A stretch of DNA of 64,000 bases from an uncultured Kordia sp. (GTDB lineage: Bacteria > Bacteroidota > Bacteroidia > Flavobacteriales > Flavobacteriaceae), in NCBI RefSeq assembly GCF_947496985.1, contig NZ_CANMEZ010000001.1:434001-498000 (forward strand). The letters are read 5' to 3'. Under the pieces are notes generated by a model that saw nothing but the letters and a program-made list of their open reading frames with translations, was not told where the DNA came from and ran no database searches. The position numbers and the translations under genes are program-made. Shown here one piece after another: positions 17,501-24,047 of the stretch; position 1 is the first letter of the stretch; every line of letters begins with the position of its first letter.

Positions 17501-18113
17501 GAAGAGCTGTTTAAATTGGTTAGAAGTTAGTATTGGTAATGGTCATTATGGAACTACAAGTCCATGTGAAGATGTAACTGACATGCCACAAATGCAAACT
17601 ACTGAAAATCTTGCTTGTTATGCTCAAAAAGCAAAATTCTTTGAACAAGCATTTGATTGGGATATTATGACCTATTTATTCTATCCGTATTTCTGGGGAC
17701 AAAAATGCAACTGGAAAGAAATTTACAAGTTAGATGACAACGACCATATATTCAGAGGCTTTTTGCAAGCAGGAATGGCACGTGTTGTAGTTCCTGTAAA
17801 ACCGAATTACGAAGCGGCAGTAATGTACTACATAGAAACTGGAGAAGTATGGAACGGCGGAGAAGTTCCGGTACCGGGAGATCCATTATATGAATCTGTA
17901 CTTACAAGTTTAGAAGATCAAGAACCTACACCTGTTGGAGATGCTTGGGAAACACGTGTACCAACTTCGCTTAATATCTTACAAAAAGATGCAGGAGCCA
18001 TTGATGGTGACGGATTACCATGTAATTGCGATGATTACACTGGCGACGGAACTGGCGGAAGTACCCTTAGTGGAAATGCTAATGACGGAGTAGGGAATTT
18101 TATAATATCTTAA
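14547..18113 (+). CDS. Very large protein of unknown family, first gene of the patatin unit
   Basis: A 1188-residue protein with no signal peptide or membrane helix; I cannot name its family. An N-terminal all-helical/mixed part (1-540) is followed by a Gly/Ser/Asp linker (about 544-559), then CCYTPGEVSHIENIL (583-597), a basic RRLRRQE stretch and Thr/Glu-rich repeats (TTTTFESENTTEKLRDTTTT). An alternating polar/hydrophobic stretch (GPVNLTVDSGFATST) leads into helices and RMTYEFMIPEPAKF (about 756-769). A Trp/Tyr-rich segment starts at 1037 (DWDIMTYLFYPYFWG), then AGMARVVVPVKP. The C-terminus is Asp/Gly-rich. It lies 10 nt before the phospholipase, so they probably act together. A structural, adhesin or pore-like role is only a guess. 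Confidence 0.75.
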   Translation: MAETSFVPLDKKAKGKSNIFKFVTLRNPESVNPEEASKQLIYHPDISVSAFVPDGADAQKKGSYSSLSKVAATFIPIDSVENVKAINQDLYSFADWLFRNRNTVDATASDKIKSLDILTQAQRITVWDNLFYYVIKNESPYIRESLLMLLIADNFVKKLSALVKTDTDAKMLASASIVIPKLILSKPQKVVQENANTIEKSLSYNTIDEDEINDNLKKYEIAITELQEVNRLYIDELSKVDISSLEKTVEPNTDGDDVMAYASVSKQDIIASVGNPLAENELQSKVSADTFAIAKELQLSRFNDPVKAISIIEEEMIRLSANAFSNKSLTKKQKIVGGSIIEYKENSSSSSTFQEGCFPTIVDQVGIFAGTISSTVDPTLASNFIRSTVSGIGNAGGASEEVMADYGSLSFSISKVPSGRGYYVGLSAQNTDANINSIKYAIRVNSRFDSTTSASTTIARAYINGVSTGDFIKVKSGDQLKIARVDTIEGTKIVFSRYRPSTGLLSLIHKADDLSPTTDLEPLLLDFAFTSADQIFHSIYFDPCGGSSGSGDGDGEPGSTDAQCSGVKNLGISDYMRVEQEICCYTPGEVSHIENILQGEYKERSTRRLRRQETTTTFESENTTEKLRDTTTTDRYEMEQESASVIQEDTAFDVGVTATSKLGPVNLTVDSGFATSTSTTDSNSQAVSYAKEVSSRALDRVVNRVREERITKVIEEFEENNLHGLDNRSNSEGHVTGIYRWVDKIYKNQVVNYGKRMTYEFMIPEPAKFHLWAMANGDVANDFEAPEDPREHGLPNHESITEENYAQWASAYDTKVSPPPAKYIEVMEGYAETPDSLGSFSKSYNSLQLPEDYILESIELDGSHAWNTDHASKKFISMAVADEFFSTTSGFKSITGYKQKSLPISLHASFISTYFFNVTAKLTRKSALLDQWKIDTFAKIMEAYQQKKAAYENAIAEAKAQASLGIQIQGNNPLYNRMTEKEELKKSCLNWLEVSIGNGHYGTTSPCEDVTDMPQMQTTENLACYAQKAKFFEQAFDWDIMTYLFYPYFWGQKCNWKEIYKLDDNDHIFRGFLQAGMARVVVPVKPNYEAAVMYYIETGEVWNGGEVPVPGDPLYESVLTSLEDQEPTPVGDAWETRVPTSLNILQKDAGAIDGDGLPCNCDDYTGDGTGGSTLSGNANDGVGNFIIS

Positions 18114-18123
18114 AAAATAAGTA

Positions 18124-19752
18124 ATGGCAGAAGAAAACCTTAAAAAAATAAAATATCTATCATTTGAAGGTGGTGGTGGTAAAGGAGTTGCATATTTAGG
18201 AGCTGTCCGAGGATTAGAGAAAAAATTTAACGGAGGTAAATTACCCTTGTTTAATCTCTTACAAAGAACTTTATATAAAAAAAATGATAAAGAGCTCAAA
18301 AGGAGAGTAGAAACATACATTGCTCCTGAAGATCAAACTAAAAAAAACCTAGTAGGTGTCTCAGGGACATCTGCTGGGGCCATTACGGCTTTTATGTTAG
18401 CTATGGGAATGAGTTATAATGAAATGTATGCAGTCTTTAATACTCCTGATAAAGTATTTAATAAGCAGTTTTATATGAAGATAAAAAAACCGTTTACAAT
18501 ACCTCCTCTTCCAACACCGATACCCACAATTCTAACTCCTCCTTATACAATTGATTCGAGTTTATCTTCTGATACTATTCCTATCAGTTTTTTTGAGCAA
18601 TTATTTGAGGAATATAAAGATTATCCTGTTACTCGAATGTGGCAAACAGCTTTAAAAGATGATAGATTAGAAGGAAAGTTATCTTATGTTAAGCATAAAG
18701 ATTACTCCGCTAATTTAGGTAGTTCATATCTCCAACTTGGAGGTCTTATAGAGAACTTTTTAATTGATAAAAAAAATGATCCTATCACACGGAAAATTTT
18801 TGATATCAATGCTGGAAAACATATTTATGGATTACTCCATGGAAGAGGAATATTTTCTGGTGCAGCTGCTCGAGAAGTTATTTTTTCATCCTTAATGCGA
18901 AAATTTCTTTTTGAGAAAATAGGGGTAAGAAATAAAGATCCGAAAAAAGTAACTTTTGAAGACTTCTTTTTAATGACAGGTGTTGATTTAGTAGTTACTG
19001 GCACAAATCTTTCCACACAAGAACCTAAACTATTTTCTATCTATCACACACCTGATTTTCCTGTCATAGAAGCTGTAAGTATTTCAATGAATCTTCCTTT
19101 CATTTTTAGGCCTGTTTATATAAACGGTCCAGTAAAGTTCTATAAAGATCCTGATTATAATTTATCTTATAGAGGATTGTATTCAGATGGTGGAATTATT
19201 ACGAATTTACCGTTTCGTGTTTTTTACACACTTAAAAACATTAGTATTTCAAAAACACAAGCTGGAGTCAAAAGAGAAGTTGTAAAGGAAATTCCTGTCT
19301 GTGCTTTTGATTACGAAGATCGTTTTAACACTAAATATTCTGAAAGAAAATGGACTCTAGGTTTTATACTTATAGATCAATCTCCTAAGGAGATTGATCA
19401 AGAAAGAATTTTCACAAATGAGCTTAAATTTAGAATAAAAGATGACGCTTTTAACTTATACAATGCATTCTTCTTTAGAGGTTCGAGTGGACAGTTTGAT
19501 AAAGAAGAGAGGATAACTCGAAAAATTGAACTTAATATTACTGGTTTACACCTTACAGATTTTGCTTCAGCAAATCTGAATGATGTAAGAAATAATATGG
19601 CAGAATACAGAGAAAAAGAAGAATATAGAGATGAATCTGGAAATATTCGATATAAAATTGTTGATCGTAAAGAAAAAATGTCTTTATTAAAGAAAAAAAG
19701 AATCGAAGAAGCAGAGAAAAAAACCTCTGATCATATAGAAGACTTTTTATAA
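18124..19752 (+). CDS. Patatin-like phospholipase
   Basis: A 542-residue protein with the complete patatin catalytic set: an oxyanion-hole GGGGKG (16-21), the nucleophile motif GTSAG with Ser83, and the DGG dyad motif with Asp355. There is no signal peptide, so it acts in the cytoplasm or is moved by another route. Patatins hydrolyse acyl chains from membrane lipids. Relative to a bare patatin domain it has a Lys-rich insert (about 38-72), a Pro-rich insert near 123-140 and a long charged C-terminal helix. It lies between the 1188-residue protein and a lipoprotein with gaps of 10 and 1 nt, which makes an operon nearly certain. Confidence 0.93.
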   Translation: MAEENLKKIKYLSFEGGGGKGVAYLGAVRGLEKKFNGGKLPLFNLLQRTLYKKNDKELKRRVETYIAPEDQTKKNLVGVSGTSAGAITAFMLAMGMSYNEMYAVFNTPDKVFNKQFYMKIKKPFTIPPLPTPIPTILTPPYTIDSSLSSDTIPISFFEQLFEEYKDYPVTRMWQTALKDDRLEGKLSYVKHKDYSANLGSSYLQLGGLIENFLIDKKNDPITRKIFDINAGKHIYGLLHGRGIFSGAAAREVIFSSLMRKFLFEKIGVRNKDPKKVTFEDFFLMTGVDLVVTGTNLSTQEPKLFSIYHTPDFPVIEAVSISMNLPFIFRPVYINGPVKFYKDPDYNLSYRGLYSDGGIITNLPFRVFYTLKNISISKTQAGVKREVVKEIPVCAFDYEDRFNTKYSERKWTLGFILIDQSPKEIDQERIFTNELKFRIKDDAFNLYNAFFFRGSSGQFDKEERITRKIELNITGLHLTDFASANLNDVRNNMAEYREKEEYRDESGNIRYKIVDRKEKMSLLKKKRIEEAEKKTSDHIEDFL

Positions 19753-19753
19753 A

Positions 19754-20881
19754 ATGAATAGAATTATATACTTGATACTTGTTTCTTTATGTCTACAAAC
19801 CGCTTGTAGACATAAAGAAACAAGTAAAAAAGAAATAGAGGAACTTTATCAAAAATTCCTAGAGAAAAAAGTACCTAAGCTAGATATTGATTTGAAAGTA
19901 TGTAATGATTGTTATTCTATGCATGAAATACGGCAATTTGAACAATCACTTGGAGCATTAGAAATAAAACTAACAGCAAAAGAACTTGTTGATATATTCG
20001 TTACCTGTTATCCGTATACGAGAAGTAATAATTTTAACTATGGAGACTTTTCTAAAAACTCATATTCTAATTGGTTAAATTTAAAGAAAATTATACGTCC
20101 TGATCAATATGTGATTTTTCAGAGACCTCTTACTAAAAATATGCCTTTTAAGCATATAATTATATATTCAACATATAATAATGTTATTAATATTGAGTTA
20201 AAAAACGGTGAAAAATCTAGTAAAGGTTCGTATAAAATGTTTAGCAAGTATTTTTTTAAAATTTATGAAACCGATCAGCATTTAGACACTAATTTCCCAT
20301 ATAATGATACCCCATACTTAGACTATTCAAAATATAAGAGAGAATTTTCTATCTACTCATATATTGGAGCCTATATGAGTCTATACAATCAGTTAGAAGC
20401 TAAGGAATATCTATCTAAAGAAATGAAAAAACATGCTTTTCGTTATGAAGAATATCATGGATATAAAAAAAAGAAACCTTTTAAACGACTTAATTTTTTA
20501 ACAGCAACAATCGAATCTAGAGAAACAGAGTACATTAAAAAAAATTATAAAGCTGATGGGGCTAACTATTTTTATCAAGAATCTGAGATTTTTCATGAAA
20601 TAAATAGATTACATTGGGTAACCTCTGAAAACTTCAATCATTATGGTGAATATTCCCAACATCAACAAATTTCTTTAGATTATGCTAATTGTAAAGAAAC
20701 TCAAAACTCGCAAACATTAAAAGATATTGCTATTTACCTAAAATTTGGACGAGATGAGATGCGTAATAAAGAATGGCTATCTTTTTCATTTGAAGAAAAA
20801 TTACAACGTTTAAACGAAGAAGAACAAAAAAATCTACTTCAACTCAAAAGGGATACTGCTTTTACGATTATTGATATTTAA
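19754..20881 (+). CDS. Hypothetical lipoprotein of the patatin unit
   Basis: A 375-residue protein with signal peptide MNRIIYLILVSLCLQTAC (lipobox QTAC, Cys18), so it should be lipid-anchored. The mature part is Lys/Tyr/Asn-rich and has no recognised domain; an early CNDCYSMHE element has two close Cys. It starts 1 nt after the phospholipase stop, so it is translationally coupled. Its first codons contain a perfect 23-bp inverted repeat. An envelope-anchored partner, or a protein protecting the cell against the phospholipase, is a hypothesis only. Confidence 0.72.
   Translation: MNRIIYLILVSLCLQTACRHKETSKKEIEELYQKFLEKKVPKLDIDLKVCNDCYSMHEIRQFEQSLGALEIKLTAKELVDIFVTCYPYTRSNNFNYGDFSKNSYSNWLNLKKIIRPDQYVIFQRPLTKNMPFKHIIIYSTYNNVINIELKNGEKSSKGSYKMFSKYFFKIYETDQHLDTNFPYNDTPYLDYSKYKREFSIYSYIGAYMSLYNQLEAKEYLSKEMKKHAFRYEEYHGYKKKKPFKRLNFLTATIESRETEYIKKNYKADGANYFYQESEIFHEINRLHWVTSENFNHYGEYSQHQQISLDYANCKETQNSQTLKDIAIYLKFGRDEMRNKEWLSFSFEEKLQRLNEEEQKNLLQLKRDTAFTIIDI
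19776..19826 (+). repeat. Perfect 23-bp inverted repeat inside the lipoprotein signal codons
   Basis: The left arm 19776-19798 and right arm 19804-19826 are exact reverse complements around the 5-nt loop ACCGC. The stem lies within codons 8-25 of the lipoprotein, 22 nt after its ATG, and would be a very stable mRNA hairpin. Coding sequence rarely keeps such symmetry by chance. No T-tract follows, so a terminator is unlikely; control of translation or an RNA-processing site is more plausible. Confidence 0.85.
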
Positions 20882-20896
20882 GAATAAACTATAAAT

Positions 20897-20925
20897 AGCA
20901 GTTGATTCCGAAAAAATCAACTGCT
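20897..20925. terminator. Bidirectional terminator between the patatin unit and ssb
   Basis: An 11-bp stem (AGCAGTTGATT with AATCAACTGCT) and a 7-nt loop lie 16 nt after the lipoprotein stop and 29 nt beyond the ssb stop on the other strand. It can serve both convergent units, though the T-run is short. Confidence 0.65.
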
Positions 20926-20953
20926 TTACAGACCCGCATTAGATTCCAAGAAT

Positions 20954-21286
20954 CTATTTCCCCAGCATTAATAACTCATTCACAACAACTTCTGTTACGT
21001 ATCGTTTTTCACCTTCTTTCGTTTCGTACGAACGATTGGTTAACTTTCCTTCAATAGCAATTTCTTTGCCTTTGACTAAGTATTCTTCAACGATTTCGGC
21101 AACTTTATTCCACGCAATTAGATTATGCCAAAAGACATTTTCAATTTTCTCACCTTGTGCATTTTTATAAGTTTCATTCGTTGCTATTGAAAATTTTGCA
21201 AGCTTCTTTCCATCTTCTAAAGTCATGATTTCTGGATCGTTTCCTAAGTTTCCAATTAACTGTACTTTGTTTCTAAGCGTATTCAT
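20954..21286 (-). CDS. ssb: Single-stranded DNA-binding protein, short form
   Basis: A 110-residue OB-fold protein: NKVQLIGNLGNDPEIM at the N-terminus, then FSIATNETYKNAQGEKIENVFWHNLIAWNKVAEIVEEYLVKGKEIAIEGKL, as in bacterial SSB. It ends at ELLMLGK right after the OB-fold and lacks the acidic C-terminal tip that recruits partner proteins. It is therefore probably a secondary SSB, a type found in Bacteroidota. The upstream region carries nested palindromes (21399-21434). Confidence 0.9.
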   Translation of the reverse strand: MNTLRNKVQLIGNLGNDPEIMTLEDGKKLAKFSIATNETYKNAQGEKIENVFWHNLIAWNKVAEIVEEYLVKGKEIAIEGKLTNRSYETKEGEKRYVTEVVVNELLMLGK

Positions 21287-21398
21287 AATTTCTATTTTTA
21301 AATATTACTAGTATTTTTAGTGATCGAATTGTTTTTGTAGTTCGACAATGCAAATATGAATCGACTCACAAGTTTTATTCGGTTTTGAAGCATTTGCT

Positions 21399-21434
21399 TT
21401 CGTTTACAAATATTTGTAAGCGTTTGTAAACGAA
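21399..21434. promoter_or_regulatory. Nested palindromes between ssb and the acetyltransferase gene
   Basis: Arms TTCGTTTACAAA (21399-21410) and TTTGTAAACGAA (21423-21434) are exact reverse complements. Inside them TTACAAATATTTGTAA (21404-21419) is itself a perfect 16-nt palindrome, and CGTTTGTAAACG forms a third symmetric unit. The overlapping geometry allows two alternative structures or cooperative operator binding between two divergent genes. Confidence 0.6.
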
Positions 21435-21539
21435 TAAATCAACGTTTATTGCTATTTCTCTACACTTATATATTTTTTTTCGTTAAATCATTCTTATTTA
21501 ATATTTTGTAGTCAAAATCAACAGAATTTTAAAAAACTC

Positions 21540-22073
21540 ATGGATATACATATAGAAACTGAACGACTCCATATTCGCGCACTAGAAGAAAGTGATTTGG
21601 ACGGTATGTTTACACTCGACTCCGATCCGGAAGTACATAGATATTTAGGCAATAAACCCATTACACATACAGACGAAGCATTAAAATATATTAAAGACAT
21701 CCGTAAACAATATGCTAAACGCGGCATTGGTCGTTGGGCAGTTGAAATCAAGGAAACTGGTGAGTTTATCGGTTGGGTTGGATTGCGTCTGTACACAGAT
21801 TATACTTTTAATAATCATACAAATTTTTATGATATTGGCTATCGTTTACAACCTAAATTTTGGGGAAAAGGATACGCTACAGAAGCTTCCAAAGCATGTT
21901 TAAACTATGCTTGGAATGTACTAAAACTCGACAAAGTATACGGAATTACAGAAATGGGAAATGAAGCCTCGCACAAGGTGTTATTGAAAATTGGCTTGAC
22001 ATATTTAGAAGACTTCTACTATGAGCCAGAAGATATGATGTTACGTTGGTATGCTATCTCAAAACCTAAATAA
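21540..22073 (+). CDS. GNAT family N-acetyltransferase, RimJ/RimL-like
   Basis: A 177-residue protein matching the RimJ/RimL-type GNAT fold: TERLHIRALEESDLDGMF at the N-terminus, GRWAVEIKETGEFIGWVGL in the central strands, the acetyl-CoA-binding QPKFWGKGYATEAS, then NEASHKVLLKIGL. These enzymes acetylate amino groups of proteins or small molecules; the substrate is not predictable. It is the first gene of a compact plus-strand run to 23428. Confidence 0.92.
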   Translation: MDIHIETERLHIRALEESDLDGMFTLDSDPEVHRYLGNKPITHTDEALKYIKDIRKQYAKRGIGRWAVEIKETGEFIGWVGLRLYTDYTFNNHTNFYDIGYRLQPKFWGKGYATEASKACLNYAWNVLKLDKVYGITEMGNEASHKVLLKIGLTYLEDFYYEPEDMMLRWYAISKPK

Positions 22074-22075
22074 TC

Positions 22076-22426
22076 ATGGAACAAAAATGCTTGGAATGTA
22101 GTGATGATTTTAAAGGAAGAGTCGATAAGAAGTTTTGTAGTGATTATTGTAGAAACGCCTACAACAACCGATTGAATAAAGACGGGAAAAATCTAATCAG
22201 AAATATAAATAATCGTCTTCGAAAAAATTGGCGCATTTTAGAAAATCTGAATGTGCATCAAAAAACAAAAACGATCAAAGCAAAACTTTTGGAAAAAGGA
22301 TTTGATTTTAGTTACTTTACTTCAATCTATACCACAAAAGCTGGCGCTACTTATTATTATGTGTACGATCAAGGATATTTAGTGTTGGAAAATGATTATT
22401 ATTTGTTAGTTAAAAAAGGGGCTTAG
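22076..22426 (+). CDS. Zinc-ribbon protein of unknown function
   Basis: A 116-residue protein with an N-terminal four-cysteine zinc-ribbon pattern, CLECSDDFKGRVDKKFCSDYC (about residues 5-25), followed by AYNNR and a basic helical region. The C-terminal part (YFTSIYTTKAGATYYYVYDQGYLVLENDYYLLVK) is beta-rich. The motif is common to small, poorly characterised Bacteroidota proteins. It starts 2 nt after the acetyltransferase, so they are likely co-transcribed. Confidence 0.75.
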   Translation: MEQKCLECSDDFKGRVDKKFCSDYCRNAYNNRLNKDGKNLIRNINNRLRKNWRILENLNVHQKTKTIKAKLLEKGFDFSYFTSIYTTKAGATYYYVYDQGYLVLENDYYLLVKKGA

Positions 22427-22427
22427 T

Positions 22428-22733
22428 ATGAAAAAAGGCGGACGTATTTTAATATTTGTAATCATTCTGGCAATTGCTGCATTCCGATTTTATCGTAAGT
22501 ATGACAAGCAACAGCAACAAAATACAACTACAGAGCAAAACATGGAGTTTATAAAAGCTGCTCAAAAACAACAAAGAGAAGCAGCTTATAAAGCACAGCA
22601 AGAATTAGCTCAAAAGAAACGTGATTCTGCTTTTGAAGCACGAAAAAAAGAGCAAGATGAACAAATAAAGCAGATGCGTGAAAACGTAAAAAAACTTCAA
22701 GAAGAAGAAAAAAAGAAATCACAAACTAACTAA
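22428..22733 (+). CDS. Small membrane-anchored coiled-coil protein
   Basis: A 101-residue protein: one N-terminal membrane helix (about 6-21) and a Gln/Lys/Glu-rich coiled coil (about 28-97). It starts 1 nt after the zinc-ribbon gene and ends 5 nt before the GIDE-like gene, consistent with an operon. No enzymatic motif is visible; a structural or partner role is likely. Confidence 0.7.
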   Translation: MKKGGRILIFVIILAIAAFRFYRKYDKQQQQNTTTEQNMEFIKAAQKQQREAAYKAQQELAQKKRDSAFEARKKEQDEQIKQMRENVKKLQEEEKKKSQTN

Positions 22734-22738
22734 TACAT

Positions 22739-23428
22739 ATGGACATTTCTGAATTTATTATTCCAGGACTTTTTATTCTAGGCGTTGCCGTTTTAATTAT
22801 TGTTGGTATTTATTTTAGTGATAAATATCGTATTTTACGTCAACTAAAAAAGGTACGCAGAAAACGAATTCAGAGTGTTCGTGAAAATGAATATGTAAAG
22901 ATTGTTGGAAAAGCAAAACATGCCGGCGCACCTTTAATTGCTCCGCTAAGCAAACGTGAATGTGTATACTACAAAGTGGAAATTGAAGAAAAAAGAGGTA
23001 AAAGTTGGCGTACAATGGTTAATGATGTTCTTTTTAATGACTTTTTTATCAATACGGGAACCGAAAATGCAATTGTAAACATACAAGCACAAGCAACAAA
23101 TAGTAAACGTATTCATTTAGTTACGGATCACTCATTAAATTCAGGTACATTCAAAAACGCTACACCCGAAATAGAAAATTACTTAGCGCTAAAAGGGAAT
23201 AAAAGCACTGGTTTTTTAGGTATGAATAAAACTCTTCGTTATAAAGAAAGTATCATTGAACTTGATGAAGAAATTGCTGTCATGGGAATTGGCAAATGGA
23301 AAACAATAGACACACCAATTGACGGTTATTCTGACTCAAGAGTTTTAACACTTACAGGTTCAAAAGAACAAAAACTACTTGTGACTGATGAACCAAAAGC
23401 AATGAAACGTGTAAAAAGACAGTTATAA
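22739..23428 (+). CDS. Membrane protein with a GIDE-like domain
   Basis: A 229-residue protein with an N-terminal membrane helix (about 7-26). A soluble domain contains IVGKAKHAGAPLIAPLSKRECVYYKVEIEE, which resembles the GIDE domain of MUL1-type E3 ligases and its bacterial relatives: a small residue-PL-AP-S-CVYY pattern followed by a W and a charged F-rich stretch. Later repeats of the same fold (LDEEIAVMGIGKW) follow. Bacterial versions have no known ligase function. The family assignment is by pattern. Confidence 0.6.
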   Translation: MDISEFIIPGLFILGVAVLIIVGIYFSDKYRILRQLKKVRRKRIQSVRENEYVKIVGKAKHAGAPLIAPLSKRECVYYKVEIEEKRGKSWRTMVNDVLFNDFFINTGTENAIVNIQAQATNSKRIHLVTDHSLNSGTFKNATPEIENYLALKGNKSTGFLGMNKTLRYKESIIELDEEIAVMGIGKWKTIDTPIDGYSDSRVLTLTGSKEQKLLVTDEPKAMKRVKRQL

Positions 23429-23429
23429 G

Positions 23430-23900
23430 TTATTTCCAGTTTTGTCCTTTCAAATTAATTGCAGCTTTTAAAATATCTTTTTGACTTATTTGTCCAACTA
23501 ATTTTCCATTTTCAACAATTGGGAAACGTCTTCTTTTAGATTGAATAAACTTATTTGCGGCATCAAAAATGTCCAAGTTACCATCAATTGTTTCTACATC
23601 TTTTGCCATATGCGCTTCAATAGTATTATGCTCAAAAGGCATGTTATAGTAACGACTGTCCGAAATTTGCTTGATGCAATCTCCTTCCGAAATAATTCCG
23701 ATTAATTCATTTTTTTCATTGACAACTGGTCCTCCAGAAATTTTATGTTGAATCAATTTTTGAATCACCTCTTCAACAGTTTGTTCTGGTTTAAAAGTGA
23801 TTAAATTTGTTGTCATATAATCACTCACTTTTAGTGCTTCAATTTTGTTTGTACTATTGGCTTGTTCTTTTCGAGCTCCTTGAAAACTTTTGATTCCCAT
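23430..23900 (-). CDS. CBS-domain pair protein
   Basis: A 156-residue protein with two CBS motifs: one from VSDYMTTNLITFKPEQTVEEV to GGPVVNEKNELIGIISEGD, the second from MAKDVETIDGNLDIFDA to FPIVENGKLVGQISQKDIL. CBS pairs bind adenosine nucleotides and act as sensors of energy state. There is no fused effector domain, so it probably acts as a small regulator. It converges on the GIDE-like gene with 1 nt between stops. Confidence 0.9.
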   Translation of the reverse strand: MGIKSFQGARKEQANSTNKIEALKVSDYMTTNLITFKPEQTVEEVIQKLIQHKISGGPVVNEKNELIGIISEGDCIKQISDSRYYNMPFEHNTIEAHMAKDVETIDGNLDIFDAANKFIQSKRRRFPIVENGKLVGQISQKDILKAAINLKGQNWK

Positions 23901-24047
23901 AACTTTAAACGATTTGGTGATTACTAAAGTTACTCATTTTTAATCAGTTAACATAAATCTATTTTAAAATTATTCATAGCTTACAAATATTTAATATCAT
24001 TTACTCTGTAGTTTTTCTTATTTTTAGAAAACTTAACTAGCAACCTT

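Noticed and set aside
14547-19752. Patatin unit as a CBASS-type (CapV) defence operon
   Set aside because: No cyclic-nucleotide synthase, HORMA/TRIP13 or ubiquitin-like gene is present in the neighbourhood.
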